Below, one piece after another: positions 42,551-51,907 of a DNA stretch of 64,000 bases. A model generated the notes under the pieces. That model was not told the DNA's origin. It made no database searches and saw nothing but the letters and a program-made list of their open reading frames with translations. The stretch is from positions 248,001-312,000 of the forward strand of contig DDTK01000014.1 of NCBI GenBank assembly GCA_002344065.1. Reading direction: 5' to 3'. A program made the position numbers and the translations under genes. This DNA comes from Flammeovirgaceae bacterium UBA2366 (lineage in GTDB: Bacteria; Bacteroidota; Bacteroidia; Cytophagales; Cyclobacteriaceae). The stretch's first letter is position 1; each line of letters begins with the position of its first letter.

Positions 42551-45412
42551 ATGAAAAAAATTACTTTTTTGTTGCTTATCCTTGTTCACACGGCTTTCTC
42601 CCAGCAATCGGGCGAATCCAAAGGCAATGGAAAAATTACAGGAACAATAACGGATGCTGCCTCCAAAGAAGTTGTGGAATTTGCCACCATTGCCCTAATA
42701 ACTTCTGAAGGTAAAACCATCGATGGTGCTGTAGCTGATATGAAAGGTAAATTCACCTTAACCAGGGTGCCTGCCGGAAAACACAAACTACTGATATCTT
42801 TTGTGGGCTTTGAGTCCAAAACAATTGATGTGGAGATTGATGAAAAAAAGAATTCTGTTGAGCTGGGCAATGTTGCCATCAATTCAGAAACAAAAGTTTT
42901 AAATGAAGTGGTGGTTGAAGGGCAGCGTTCATTGATCGAAGAAAAAGTTGACCGCACCATTTACAATGCAGAAAACGATAAGACAACACAAGGCGGTGAT
43001 GCCACCGATGTATTGAAACGCGTGCCTATGCTTACTGTTGACTTTGAGGGCAATGTTTCCCTTCGCGGAAGCCAGAACATTATGGTACTCATTAACAATA
43101 AACCGTCAACCATAATGGCGAGCAATGTGGCGGATGCTCTAAAGCAGATACCGGCTGAAGAAATTAAATCTGTTGAAGTAATAACTTCCCCTGCCGCTAA
43201 GTACGATGCAGAAGGAACAGGTGGAATCATTAATATCATTACCAAGAAAAATACGTTGGAAGGTGCTACGCTAAATATCAACAGCAGCGCAGGCTTCAGG
43301 GGCTCCAACTTAGGACTCAATGGAAACTACAGAACGAAAAAACTTGGCCTGTCACTTGGCGGTTGGGGACGGTCAAACTATAATGTTAAAGGTGCCTTCT
43401 CAAATGAGCAGCTAACCAACGGAGTTTTAAATACACAACAAGCTGACACCCGAAATCAAAATCTTTTCGGAAACCTTAATTTGGGTTTTGATTATGACAT
43501 CAACAAGTATAATGCACTAACAGGCTCAGTACGAATAGGTGCCCGAAATGGAAGAACCTGGCAAGATGGTTTACTTACTGAACAGTTTACGAATAACATA
43601 GCAGGACCAAGCAGCTTACGCGATGTTACTACCGAGGATTTATCAAACAACCTTGATCTTAACCTTACGTACACAAAAACATTTGAAAAACCTCAGAAAG
43701 AATTCAGCGTGTTGGGTTTATATAGCCGGAACAATCGTAACAACGATTTCGAAAATCTTATCAATGAGCAAGATGGTGTTGCAGTTTCACAAGGATTCAA
43801 AAACCTGAACGATAGCTACAATCAGGAAGCAACCATTCAGGCAGATTATCAGGCACCTATTGGCGAGCGTCAATTGATTGAGGTTGGTGGTAAAAATATC
43901 TGGAGGCAGGTTTATAGTAATTTCACCTATTTCGTTGATCCTGACGGTGATGGCAATTACACACCATCGCCCAATACCAACCTGAGTAATAATCTAAATT
44001 ACGATCAAAACGTTGCAGCCGGTTATCTATCCTATACACTAAACACTAAAGGTGGCTATGGATTTAAAGCCGGTGGACGCTATGAGTACACAACAATAAA
44101 TGCCTTTTCACAAACAGAAGCTAACATTGAAATCCCTTCCTATGGCGTGTTTGTACCCAGTGTAAACGTTTCAAAGAAGATTAAAAACAGTACGGTTAAA
44201 GCCGGATATAACAGACGGATTCAACGCCCATCACTTCAATTTTTGAATCCAAATGTACAGGCATCCAATCCGCTAAATGTGACCATCGGTAACCCTGAAC
44301 TGGAACCTGAATTCACTGACAACTTTGAACTTTCACTTAGCAAACCGATTAAATCTACGTCAGTAAATATTTCAACATTCGCCAGAAACACCACAAATTC
44401 GATTCAACGAATTCGGGAAGTGAGGGGCGATACCATCCTAACCACCTTCCAGAACATTGGTAATGAAAATGCTTATGGTTTGGGTTTAAACATTAATGTG
44501 ATGGCAGGCAAGCTAACCCTTAGTGGTGGCGGGGATGTCTACTACGCAATGCTGACCAATAACGATCCTAACCCTGAATTCAACGCTTCCAATGAGGGCT
44601 TTGTATATACTGGGCGTCTCTTTGGTGGTTATCAGTTGAAGAATAACTGGGCACTTCAGGGTTTTGGTATGTACCGTGGGCGCCAGGTGCAATTACAGGG
44701 CTTTCAGGGAGGATTCGGAGTATATAGTCTGGCTATCAACAAAACCTTCAACAACAAGAAAGGAAATATCGGATTTGGATTTGAAAACTTTCTGCAGTCC
44801 TCCATGAAGATCAGGAGTGAAACAAATACCGTGACTATCAATCAGAAAAGTGTAAATGAGCTGTACAACTTCAATGCAAAAATCAACTTCAGTTACCGTA
44901 TTGGTAAAATGAGTTTCGACCAGCGTCCTAAGAGAAGAAGAAGCATCAATAATGATGATATGAAAGATGGTGGTGGAATGGATATGGGCGGAGGCATGAA
45001 TGAAGGGATGCAACAACCAGCCAACAGTGGCGGAATGCCACGTACCGGAATGGCACCTGCTGCTGCTGTGGCCGCAAAGCTTCCTGAAGCTGCGACCGAC
45101 ACAATCTATCAGGCCGCGGGCAACTGGACGTATGCCGTAGAAACCGGACAACCCGGTGGTGGAGGAAAACTTACTATTACCAAAGAAGGTGAAGTATATA
45201 GCGGAACCATTAAAAGCGATCGTATGCCACAGGAGGTAAAACTTTCTAAAGTAACCGTTGACGGAAATAAAATTTTCTTCGCGTACTCGATGAACTTTGG
45301 CGGAAACGAAGTAGTGATTGACTGTACTGCAGTTATTAATGAAAATGAAATGATTGGCACGATGAATATGGGCGGTTTCCGCAGCTTCCCGATAAAAGCA
45401 ACACGGAATTAA
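42551..45412 (+). CDS. TonB-dependent-receptor-like outer-membrane protein with extra C-terminal domain
   Basis: 953 residues. Signal peptide ends ILVHTAFSQ. A carboxypeptidase-regulatory domain (ITGTITDAASKEVVEFATI), a plug (VLKRVPMLTVDFEGNVSLRG) and the 'outer membrane beta-barrel family' barrel to about residue 790 follow. After a Gly/Met-rich linker (GGGMDMGGGMNEGM) comes a separate beta-rich domain of about 100 residues (WTYAVETGQPGGGGKLTITK) ending KATRN, without the usual terminal aromatic residue. Ligand unknown. Located divergently from a LytTR/kinase pair. Confidence 0.87.
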   Translation: MKKITFLLLILVHTAFSQQSGESKGNGKITGTITDAASKEVVEFATIALITSEGKTIDGAVADMKGKFTLTRVPAGKHKLLISFVGFESKTIDVEIDEKKNSVELGNVAINSETKVLNEVVVEGQRSLIEEKVDRTIYNAENDKTTQGGDATDVLKRVPMLTVDFEGNVSLRGSQNIMVLINNKPSTIMASNVADALKQIPAEEIKSVEVITSPAAKYDAEGTGGIINIITKKNTLEGATLNINSSAGFRGSNLGLNGNYRTKKLGLSLGGWGRSNYNVKGAFSNEQLTNGVLNTQQADTRNQNLFGNLNLGFDYDINKYNALTGSVRIGARNGRTWQDGLLTEQFTNNIAGPSSLRDVTTEDLSNNLDLNLTYTKTFEKPQKEFSVLGLYSRNNRNNDFENLINEQDGVAVSQGFKNLNDSYNQEATIQADYQAPIGERQLIEVGGKNIWRQVYSNFTYFVDPDGDGNYTPSPNTNLSNNLNYDQNVAAGYLSYTLNTKGGYGFKAGGRYEYTTINAFSQTEANIEIPSYGVFVPSVNVSKKIKNSTVKAGYNRRIQRPSLQFLNPNVQASNPLNVTIGNPELEPEFTDNFELSLSKPIKSTSVNISTFARNTTNSIQRIREVRGDTILTTFQNIGNENAYGLGLNINVMAGKLTLSGGGDVYYAMLTNNDPNPEFNASNEGFVYTGRLFGGYQLKNNWALQGFGMYRGRQVQLQGFQGGFGVYSLAINKTFNNKKGNIGFGFENFLQSSMKIRSETNTVTINQKSVNELYNFNAKINFSYRIGKMSFDQRPKRRRSINNDDMKDGGGMDMGGGMNEGMQQPANSGGMPRTGMAPAAAVAAKLPEAATDTIYQAAGNWTYAVETGQPGGGGKLTITKEGEVYSGTIKSDRMPQEVKLSKVTVDGNKIFFAYSMNFGGNEVVIDCTAVINENEMIGTMNMGGFRSFPIKATRN

Positions 45413-45419
45413 ATTTTTC

Positions 45420-45553
45420 TCGTCATGACGATAAATTGAGAAGGGCGCGTGTGAGCATGACAAAGCAATCCCATACTATATAGTAAAAACTAAATATAAA
45501 GTTTGGGATTGCTTCACTCCAACCCGCTTCCTTCATTATCGTTCGCAATAACG
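45420..45553. repeat. REP-like imperfect palindrome
   Basis: Outer arms CGTCATGACG and TTCGCAATAACG enclose AAGCAATCCCA (45463) and TGGGATTGCTT (45504), an 11-bp stem. The 'GAAGCAATCCC' hairpin type is widespread in intergenic DNA of Bacteroidota. It lies between convergent genes and could also terminate transcription. Confidence 0.6.
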
Positions 45554-45557
45554 TGTT

Positions 45558-46286
45558 TTACTTTTTTAACAACTCCACCAACGTCCTTACCTTCTCCACA
45601 TTTGTTAGAAACTTCCCCGTTTGTTTAGGTAATGAATCTATAAAACAGATTGAGTTCTGCGATTCTGAAGAATGAAATTCTTTTGCTGAAAAATGAATTT
45701 CTTTTACACCGGTTGTTTCAACAATGTGTTTTGCATTTCCTTCATGAATACCCGAACCCGGCATGATAGAAATACGATTACCGGCTGCTTTGACCAGTTC
45801 CTTTAAGAGACTCAAACCTTCCAGTGCAGTTTGTGCCTGTCCTGAGGAAAGAATGTGGTCAAAACCAACCTCAATACAATCTTCAAGAGCCTCGAACGGA
45901 TCACGCGTAACATCAAATGCACGGTGACACGTAACTTTCATGGGGCGTGCCGCATCAATTAATTTCTTGCAACGATACTTATCCAGCGTTCCATCAGTCT
46001 TCAATATGCCGAACACCACACCATCCATACTGGCTCGCTTGCACATTTCTATATCTCGCTTCATAGCATGATATTCATAGGCTGAGTATACAAAATCGCC
46101 TCCGCGTGGGCGGATCATAGCGTATACATCCATAGTAACAGCCTGTCTTACAATTTCCATTACACCAAACGAGGGTGTTGTGCCCCCTTCAGCAGGATTG
46201 TCACATAATTCTATCCTGTCGGCCCCACCCTTTTGGGCATTCATGGCGGATTCGATATTGTACACAACTATTTCTACTACTGACAT
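45558..46286 (-). CDS. cutC: CutC-family protein
   Basis: 242-residue TIM-barrel protein. Family blocks: VVEIVVYNIESAMNAQKGGA, DRIELCDNPAEGGTTPS, YAMIRPRGGDFVYS and ISIMPGSGIHEGNA. CutC was named for copper homeostasis in E. coli but its true role is uncertain. It follows the asparaginase gene, with a hairpin between. Confidence 0.92.
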   Translation of the reverse strand: MSVVEIVVYNIESAMNAQKGGADRIELCDNPAEGGTTPSFGVMEIVRQAVTMDVYAMIRPRGGDFVYSAYEYHAMKRDIEMCKRASMDGVVFGILKTDGTLDKYRCKKLIDAARPMKVTCHRAFDVTRDPFEALEDCIEVGFDHILSSGQAQTALEGLSLLKELVKAAGNRISIMPGSGIHEGNAKHIVETTGVKEIHFSAKEFHSSESQNSICFIDSLPKQTGKFLTNVEKVRTLVELLKK

Positions 46287-46308
46287 TTATCTATCTGATT
46301 ATAAATAT

Positions 46309-46353
46309 AGTCATTGGTCATTGGTTCAGATTTTGTCTATATGACCAATGACT
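46309..46353. repeat. 13-bp-stem hairpin between reverse-strand genes
   Basis: AGTCATTGGTCAT (46309-46321) and ATGACCAATGACT (46341-46353) pair perfectly with a 19-base loop. Possibly a terminator or small dispersed repeat. Confidence 0.6.
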
Positions 46354-46369
46354 GTTGACTAATGACTAT

Positions 46370-47347
46370 TTAAAAATAACTCTCTGACCGGATTACGGAA
46401 TGCATTTGATCTGGCGTAGTGAGTGTATATTCAAAAACATCGTTGGTAGAATATGCACCAACTTTCCCCTTAATGTTCAATGCCAGAAATGCTACACTTA
46501 ATTCCTTAGCCTTTTCTTCTCCCCGCTTTTCAATCAATCTTTTTATCGCTTCTTCACAAGCTTGCTGTGGTGAACGTCCATGCCGCATCAATTCAACTAT
46601 GGTATGACTACCGGCAATACGGATCATCTCCTCGCCTACTCCGGTAGCCGTTGCCGCGCCAACTTCACCATCAACATAAAGTCCGGCACCAATAATCGGT
46701 GAATCCCCAACACGACCGTGCATTTTAAACGCCATGCCGCTGGTGGTACAGGCACCACAAAGATTTCCATCCGCATCCTGTGCAAGAATACCTATGGTAT
46801 CATGCTGACCTGGATTATGATAGGGTTTATATTCCGACTTCTTCAACCACTCCTTCCACGCTTTCTCCGATTCTTTGGTGAGCAGTTTTTCCTTTTTAAA
46901 TCCTTGTGCTGCAGCAAATTGCTCTGCTCCCTTTCCAACCAGCATGACATGGGGCGTTTTTTCCATTACTGCCCGTGCAATAGAAATCGGGTGTTTGTAG
47001 CCCTGCACAAAAGCCACTGAGCCGCAATTACTTTTTTCATCCATAATGCAGGCATCCAGTGTAACCAATCCTTCCCGGTCGGGTAAACCGCCATAGCCAA
47101 CTGAAGTGTCTTTCGGATTGGCCTCCGGCACACGTGCACCTTGCTCAACTGCATCCAAGGCCCGGCCATTTTTGCTCAACACATTCCAGGCAGCGTTGTT
47201 GGCATCCGTATTCCGCCACGTGGAAACCACTAGTGGCCTTTTTTCTTGTGAGGAAAATGCAGATAAAGCACCGGTGGAGAGAACGGAAGCTGATAGTACT
47301 GAAACTTTCAGGAAATCTCTGCGGGTTTTACGCTTTGGATGGCTCAT
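46370..47347 (-). CDS. Glycosylasparaginase / isoaspartyl peptidase (Ntn hydrolase)
   Basis: 325 residues from ATG 47347; the longer frame adds an unlikely leader. A Tat-type signal (KRKTRRDFLKVSVLSASVLS) indicates export. The autocleavage site GQHDTIGILAQDADG with Thr nucleophile, and GRVGDSPIIGAGLYVDGEV, match the glycosylasparaginase family, which hydrolyses N-glycosidic Asn links. Lower alternative: beta-aspartyl peptidase. Confidence 0.88.
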   Translation of the reverse strand: MSHPKRKTRRDFLKVSVLSASVLSTGALSAFSSQEKRPLVVSTWRNTDANNAAWNVLSKNGRALDAVEQGARVPEANPKDTSVGYGGLPDREGLVTLDACIMDEKSNCGSVAFVQGYKHPISIARAVMEKTPHVMLVGKGAEQFAAAQGFKKEKLLTKESEKAWKEWLKKSEYKPYHNPGQHDTIGILAQDADGNLCGACTTSGMAFKMHGRVGDSPIIGAGLYVDGEVGAATATGVGEEMIRIAGSHTIVELMRHGRSPQQACEEAIKRLIEKRGEEKAKELSVAFLALNIKGKVGAYSTNDVFEYTLTTPDQMHSVIRSESYF

Positions 47348-47400
47348 GCTACAAATTTTGAAACGGAAGTTATTAAAACATGAACATAAACCCCACCGGG

Positions 47401-47895
47401 TCAATCAACTAATCTGCGGGCTGTTCTGAATCGCTGAATATAATAGGTTGAGTAAATGTTATCTTCTACAACACCCAAACTGGTTGAGGCATGAATAAAC
47501 TTCACATTGTCTTTTGCCTTCTTCTCAGTAATGAGGCCAACATGGGTAATTTGTCTTTTCTTTTTTCCTGTGGCAAAAAATACCAGATCGCCTGGCTGAA
47601 CCTCCTTTAATTTAACTTCCTTACCTACTTTGCTCTGATCTTCCGCGCTGCGGGGCAAATCCATATTTAAGGTTCTGAAGGAATGTATCGTTAGTGCCGA
47701 ACAATCCATACCCGACCGTGTTGTACCACCATACCGATAGGGCGTGCCCGTATAGCTTCGGGCGGTTTGAATAACCTTATCAACTTTTTCATCGCGAACC
47801 CTGGCCTTTTGAGAAGCACAGGAGGTAAAAAACAGAATCGCAAGAAGAAAAAGTAACTGAAAAGGTTGCTTACCTTTACGGCAAAAAAATAGCAT
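47401..47895 (-). CDS. NlpC/P60-family lipoprotein (cell-wall peptidase)
   Basis: About 164 residues from ATG 47895, giving a lipoprotein signal ending LFFTSC. The frame extends further upstream but overlaps the divergent gene. Catalytic Cys in TRSGMDCSALTIHS, His in KRQITHVGLITEK and the third His in KFIHASTSLGV complete the NlpC/P60 triad. It cleaves peptidoglycan stem peptides in the periplasm. Confidence 0.87.
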   Translation of the reverse strand: MLFFCRKGKQPFQLLFLLAILFFTSCASQKARVRDEKVDKVIQTARSYTGTPYRYGGTTRSGMDCSALTIHSFRTLNMDLPRSAEDQSKVGKEVKLKEVQPGDLVFFATGKKKRQITHVGLITEKKAKDNVKFIHASTSLGVVEDNIYSTYYIQRFRTARRLVD

Positions 47896-47938
47896 CCCTG
47901 AATCGTTTAAAAAATTACTCGTCAAATATATAAAACGC

Positions 47939-49354
47939 ATGACATTTCCTGAAGTAAGCATTGATATCCTTAGCGAATTTGAGGCCATTATCGGCAAGGA
48001 AAACGTTATTCTCGATGAAGAAGTACGTCAGGAATACGCCCATGATAAAACCGAAGACTATTCCTTTCTTCCGGCCCTTGTGCTGAAACCGGGAACCACT
48101 GAAGAAATAAGCCGGATTATGAAAATCTGTAACGCTCATCGGATGCCGGTTACACCACGAGGTGCAGGAACAGGGCTTGCCGGTGCAGCGCTACCAACCC
48201 ATCATGGTGTTGTGCTTTCCATGGAACGTTTCAACAAAATTTTGCAAATCGATGAATTGAACCTGCAAGCTACCGTGGAGCCGGGTGTGATTACGGAAGT
48301 GTTCCAAAGTGCCGTAAAAGAAAAGGGGTTATTCTATCCGCCTGATCCGGCCAGTAGCGGGTCGTGCTTTTTAGGCGGCAACCTTTCACAAAACTCTGGC
48401 GGCCCCAAAGCGGTAAAGTATGGCGTTACACGCGATTACGTTTTAAACCTGGAAGTGGTGTTGCCTAATGGTGAAATCATCTGGACGGGTGCGAATGTTC
48501 TTAAAAATTCAACGGGTTATAATTTAACACAGCTCATGTGCGGCAGTGAAGGTACGCTGGGTATCATCACAAAAATTGTTTTTAAACTGCGAGGTTATCC
48601 TCAGAAAAATGTATTAATGCTCATTCCGTTTGTTACGAATGAAGAGGCCTGCAATGCTATTGCTTCAATTTTTACGGCAGGCATTCAACCTTCCGGCATG
48701 GAGTTTTTTGAACGTGAAGCGGGCATCAAAACATTTGAATACTGCGACAAAGTGTTGGGCAGTCCGGTAACCACAAAGCTTCCTGAAAATATGGATGCTT
48801 ATTTATTGTGCGAACTTGACGGAAACGATGAAGAAGTATTGATGCGTGATGCCGAGCGGGTAATGAATGTAGTAGAAAAGTTTCAATCGGGGGAAGTGTT
48901 GTTTGCTGAAAGTGCAGCACAAAAAGCAGAGTTATGGAAAGTTCGTAAAAATATTTCTCCTGCCGTAAACTGGTATACACTAACCAAAAGTGATGATGTT
49001 GTTGTGCCCCGTGGTAATCTTCCAAAATTAATTTCCGGTATAAAAGAAATTGGTAAACACTACGGATTTAATACGGTATGTTTTGGTCACCTGGGTGATG
49101 GAAACCTTCATGTAAACATTTTAAAAGAAAGTATCAGCGATCACGATTGGGAAACAAAAATTCCCGAAGGCATAGGCGAAATATTTAAACTCACCGTAAG
49201 CCTGGGCGGAACGCTTTCCGGTGAGCACGGTATAGGTATTGCCAAACGGCCTTACATGCCCCTTGCCATGAAGGAAACAAACCTGGAATTGATGCGCGGT
49301 ATCAAGCGGGTATTTGATCCGAACAACATACTCAATCCAGGAAAAATTTTTTAA
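47939..49354 (+). CDS. GlcD-type FAD-linked oxidase (glycolate/D-lactate dehydrogenase)
   Basis: 471 residues. FAD-binding PCMH domain with MPVTPRGAGTGLAGAALP, PPDPASSGSCFLGGNLSQNS and GSEGTLGIITKIVF. C-terminal FAD-oxidase domain with CFGHLGDGNLHVNIL and LGGTLSGEHGIGIAKRPY, ending FDPNNILNPGKIF. Substrate (glycolate, D-lactate or another 2-hydroxy acid) cannot be fixed. Followed by a strong terminator. Confidence 0.92.
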   Translation: MTFPEVSIDILSEFEAIIGKENVILDEEVRQEYAHDKTEDYSFLPALVLKPGTTEEISRIMKICNAHRMPVTPRGAGTGLAGAALPTHHGVVLSMERFNKILQIDELNLQATVEPGVITEVFQSAVKEKGLFYPPDPASSGSCFLGGNLSQNSGGPKAVKYGVTRDYVLNLEVVLPNGEIIWTGANVLKNSTGYNLTQLMCGSEGTLGIITKIVFKLRGYPQKNVLMLIPFVTNEEACNAIASIFTAGIQPSGMEFFEREAGIKTFEYCDKVLGSPVTTKLPENMDAYLLCELDGNDEEVLMRDAERVMNVVEKFQSGEVLFAESAAQKAELWKVRKNISPAVNWYTLTKSDDVVVPRGNLPKLISGIKEIGKHYGFNTVCFGHLGDGNLHVNILKESISDHDWETKIPEGIGEIFKLTVSLGGTLSGEHGIGIAKRPYMPLAMKETNLELMRGIKRVFDPNNILNPGKIF

Positions 49355-49358
49355 AATA

Positions 49359-49388
49359 AAAACCCGAGCTTGATCGGGCTCGGGTTTT
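49359..49388. terminator. Bidirectional intrinsic terminator
   Basis: AAAACCCGAGC / GCTCGGGTTTT stem with an eight-base loop, between convergent genes ending at 49354 and 49415. Confidence 0.85.
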
Positions 49389-49414
49389 AATTCCTTAATG
49401 CTACGATTTGATTT

Positions 49415-50251
49415 CTATTTTCCTTTAAACGAACGGGTTCCCCCGATTACATAGTGTAAACCCAATTGAACGCCAACCAAAAGATTAGCACGCTCGCTCA
49501 ATAAAGCAGATCCATTACCAGAAACTACGGTATTGAAAGCCTCTTCATTGGTCATATCGGTTAAACTGTAGTTGGCGCGTACCTGGGTTGATAGAATGAG
49601 GTTCCTGGAAATATCAATATCCACACCAAAGGCTGCGGCAATTTGAAACTCGGTATTTTTGAATGCATTCGATGCCTTATCAATCTCTGCATAAAAATCA
49701 CTTTCCAAAGCATAGGTATCAGGGGTTGAACCCGGTATTACAGTTCCACCATATTGGGCAAAATTTTCCTGAATATCCTCATACGTCATTCCCTCAGGAA
49801 TAACATAGTCGACACCTGCATCAGCTTGCAGACTTTCCGTTGCCTGGGTTAAAAATGAAAACTGAGGTCCAATATTAAAGTTGGTTCGGGCTTTCTTATC
49901 GCTACCGTTCATAAACTTAAACAGTAACGGAACATTCAGGTATTGTAAATCAATGTTTCGTTGACCTGCAATTTGTTCTGCGGCATCAATCACCTCATAA
50001 ATCTGACCTTGATTCGATAAAATAGATTCAAGCTGAAGTCCGAATTTACGGCCCACATCTACACCAAAATTAAAACCAACAGGTGCCCAGTTGTAGGTCA
50101 TGGTAGAATTATAGCGTGGGTCCTCACTGATGCCTTTATCCAAAATAAAGGTTGCATTTACTGCGGTTGTGACACCGAAATGAATTTGGCCCCAGGCTAA
50201 TGCCGGAAAAAGTGTGATGGCAAGAATAAAAAACAGGTTACGTAGTTTCAT
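49415..50251 (-). CDS. Outer-membrane beta-barrel protein (PorT/OMP_b-brl type)
   Basis: 278 residues from ATG 50251; the longer frame adds 14 unlikely residues. Signal peptide ends LFPALAWGQ. Strand pattern includes HFGVTTAVNATFILDKG, VGFNFGVDVGRKFGLQLES and ANLLVGVQLGLHYVIGG. This is the small porin-like barrel common in Bacteroidota; no function can be assigned. Confidence 0.8.
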   Translation of the reverse strand: MKLRNLFFILAITLFPALAWGQIHFGVTTAVNATFILDKGISEDPRYNSTMTYNWAPVGFNFGVDVGRKFGLQLESILSNQGQIYEVIDAAEQIAGQRNIDLQYLNVPLLFKFMNGSDKKARTNFNIGPQFSFLTQATESLQADAGVDYVIPEGMTYEDIQENFAQYGGTVIPGSTPDTYALESDFYAEIDKASNAFKNTEFQIAAAFGVDIDISRNLILSTQVRANYSLTDMTNEEAFNTVVSGNGSALLSERANLLVGVQLGLHYVIGGTRSFKGK

Positions 50252-50383
50252 AAAAAATTGAGTTTTTGAGGTAAATTTTAAGCTATATAGCACCAGTAGT
50301 AAAAAAGGTAAGTGCTATGTAATAAAATAGCTGAGATTGCACTATTTTAATAACCATCACTAGAAATTTATTATCGTAATAAT

Positions 50384-51097
50384 ATGAAAATCAGCATGTT
50401 ACTGATTATGGTGGGACTAATAGCCTGTCAGTCGGAAAAACGGGAAGATCTAACCGGTAATGAAACTGCCACTAACTCATCGGATGGGTGGAAGTCGCTG
50501 TTTGACGGAACCTCACTGACCGGATGGAGAATATTCAAAAACAAAGCGAATAACTCATGGGAAGTATCAGACGGAACATTGCATTGCAAGCCATTCTCCG
50601 ATACTGAAGTTAATCATCGATCAGATTTAATAACCGAAGAGCAGTTTGAAAACTTTGAGTTTGTGTTCGAATTCAAAATTGCGGCACAGTCCAATAGCGG
50701 GGTAATGTTTCGCGTAAGCGAAGACTACGATGTGGCCTATGCCACCGGGCCTGAATATCAGATTATTGATGATGATGGTTACCCGGGACAATTGGCAGAA
50801 GAAAATAAAACTGCCGGTAATTACGCCATGCATGTAGCTGAAAACAAAACCTTAAAACCGGTTGGCGAATGGAACGAGGGAAAAATTATAGCTAACGGAA
50901 ATCTCATTGAACATTGGTTAAACGGCAACAAAGTGGTGGCGTATGAACTTTACTCCGAGGATTGGATAACACGCAGAGATAGCAGCAAATGGAAGGATTT
51001 TCCAGGGTATGCTACTGTAAAGAAAGGGCACATCGCTCTGCAAGATCATGGCAATGAAGTTTGGTTCAGAAACATTGTCATCAAGGTATTAGATTGA
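50384..51097 (+). CDS. DUF1080 (3-keto-disaccharide hydrolase domain) lipoprotein
   Basis: 237 residues. Lipoprotein signal ends GLIAC. The DUF1080 concanavalin-like domain shows SLFDGTSLTGWRIFKNK, FEFKIAAQSNSGVMFRV and GHIALQDHGNEVWFRNI. Members act on glycosides or bind sugars in the periplasm. A paralogue follows at 51156. Confidence 0.88.
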   Translation: MKISMLLIMVGLIACQSEKREDLTGNETATNSSDGWKSLFDGTSLTGWRIFKNKANNSWEVSDGTLHCKPFSDTEVNHRSDLITEEQFENFEFVFEFKIAAQSNSGVMFRVSEDYDVAYATGPEYQIIDDDGYPGQLAEENKTAGNYAMHVAENKTLKPVGEWNEGKIIANGNLIEHWLNGNKVVAYELYSEDWITRRDSSKWKDFPGYATVKKGHIALQDHGNEVWFRNIVIKVLD

Positions 51098-51155
51098 CCC
51101 CGGCATTTCATCATTATAATAGTATCTTTAACCCGACACTAATATCGTTAACGTT

Positions 51156-51896
51156 ATGAAAACCTATTTTACATTTGCCTTTGCTTTATCGCTGATGGTT
51201 GCTTGTCAAACAAAAAAACAGGACGTACAACAAGATGAACCAACTATAACTGAAAACATGTTAACCGAAAAACAAAAAGCTGAAGGATGGGTATTATTAT
51301 TTGATGGGAAAACCACGAATGGCTGGAGAAATTTCAACAGCAATAACATTGGTGCGGCATGGGTGGTTGATAATGGTGCTTTGCACTTCGATAACACCAA
51401 AACCGAGGGTAAAGGTGACATCATTACCGATGCTGAATATGAAAATTTCGAATTCAGCATTGAATGGAAAATCGATTCGTGCGGAAACAGTGGCATCATC
51501 TTTAATGTAGTCGAAGATCCAAAATATAAGTATGTATGGTTAACCGGCCCTGAAATGCAGGTGCTGGATAACGATTGCCATCCGGATGCTAAAATTATCA
51601 AGCACCGCGCGGGTGATTTGTATGATTTGATTTCTTGTTCAACCGAAACCGTGAAACCTGCCGGTGAGTGGAACCAGGCGCGCATTGTATCGGAAAATGG
51701 TAACTATCAATTCTGGCTGAATGGCACCAACGTGGTAAACTTTACCATGCACACACCCGAATGGGATGCCATGGTAGCCGGCAGCAAGTTCAAGGATATG
51801 CCCGACTTCGGCAAAGCAACCAAAGGCCATATTGCCCTGCAAGATCATGGCGACAAGGTTTGGTATAGAAACATCATGATTCGTGTACTTGACTAA
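51156..51896 (+). CDS. DUF1080 lipoprotein, second paralogue
   Basis: 246 residues. Lipobox at LMVAC. The same domain as the previous gene: LLFDGKTTNGWRNFNSN, IEWKIDSCGNSGIIFNVVED and GHIALQDHGDKVWYRNIM. Gap of 58 bp. Tandem duplication is the simplest explanation; they are not identical. Confidence 0.88.
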   Translation: MKTYFTFAFALSLMVACQTKKQDVQQDEPTITENMLTEKQKAEGWVLLFDGKTTNGWRNFNSNNIGAAWVVDNGALHFDNTKTEGKGDIITDAEYENFEFSIEWKIDSCGNSGIIFNVVEDPKYKYVWLTGPEMQVLDNDCHPDAKIIKHRAGDLYDLISCSTETVKPAGEWNQARIVSENGNYQFWLNGTNVVNFTMHTPEWDAMVAGSKFKDMPDFGKATKGHIALQDHGDKVWYRNIMIRVLD

Positions 51897-51907
51897 TGTG
51901 ATCATCC

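Noticed and set aside
44693..45463. 256-codon open frame antisense to the TonB-type receptor end
   Set aside because: It opposes a well-supported gene and arises from Gly/Met-rich codons; its translation has no family features.
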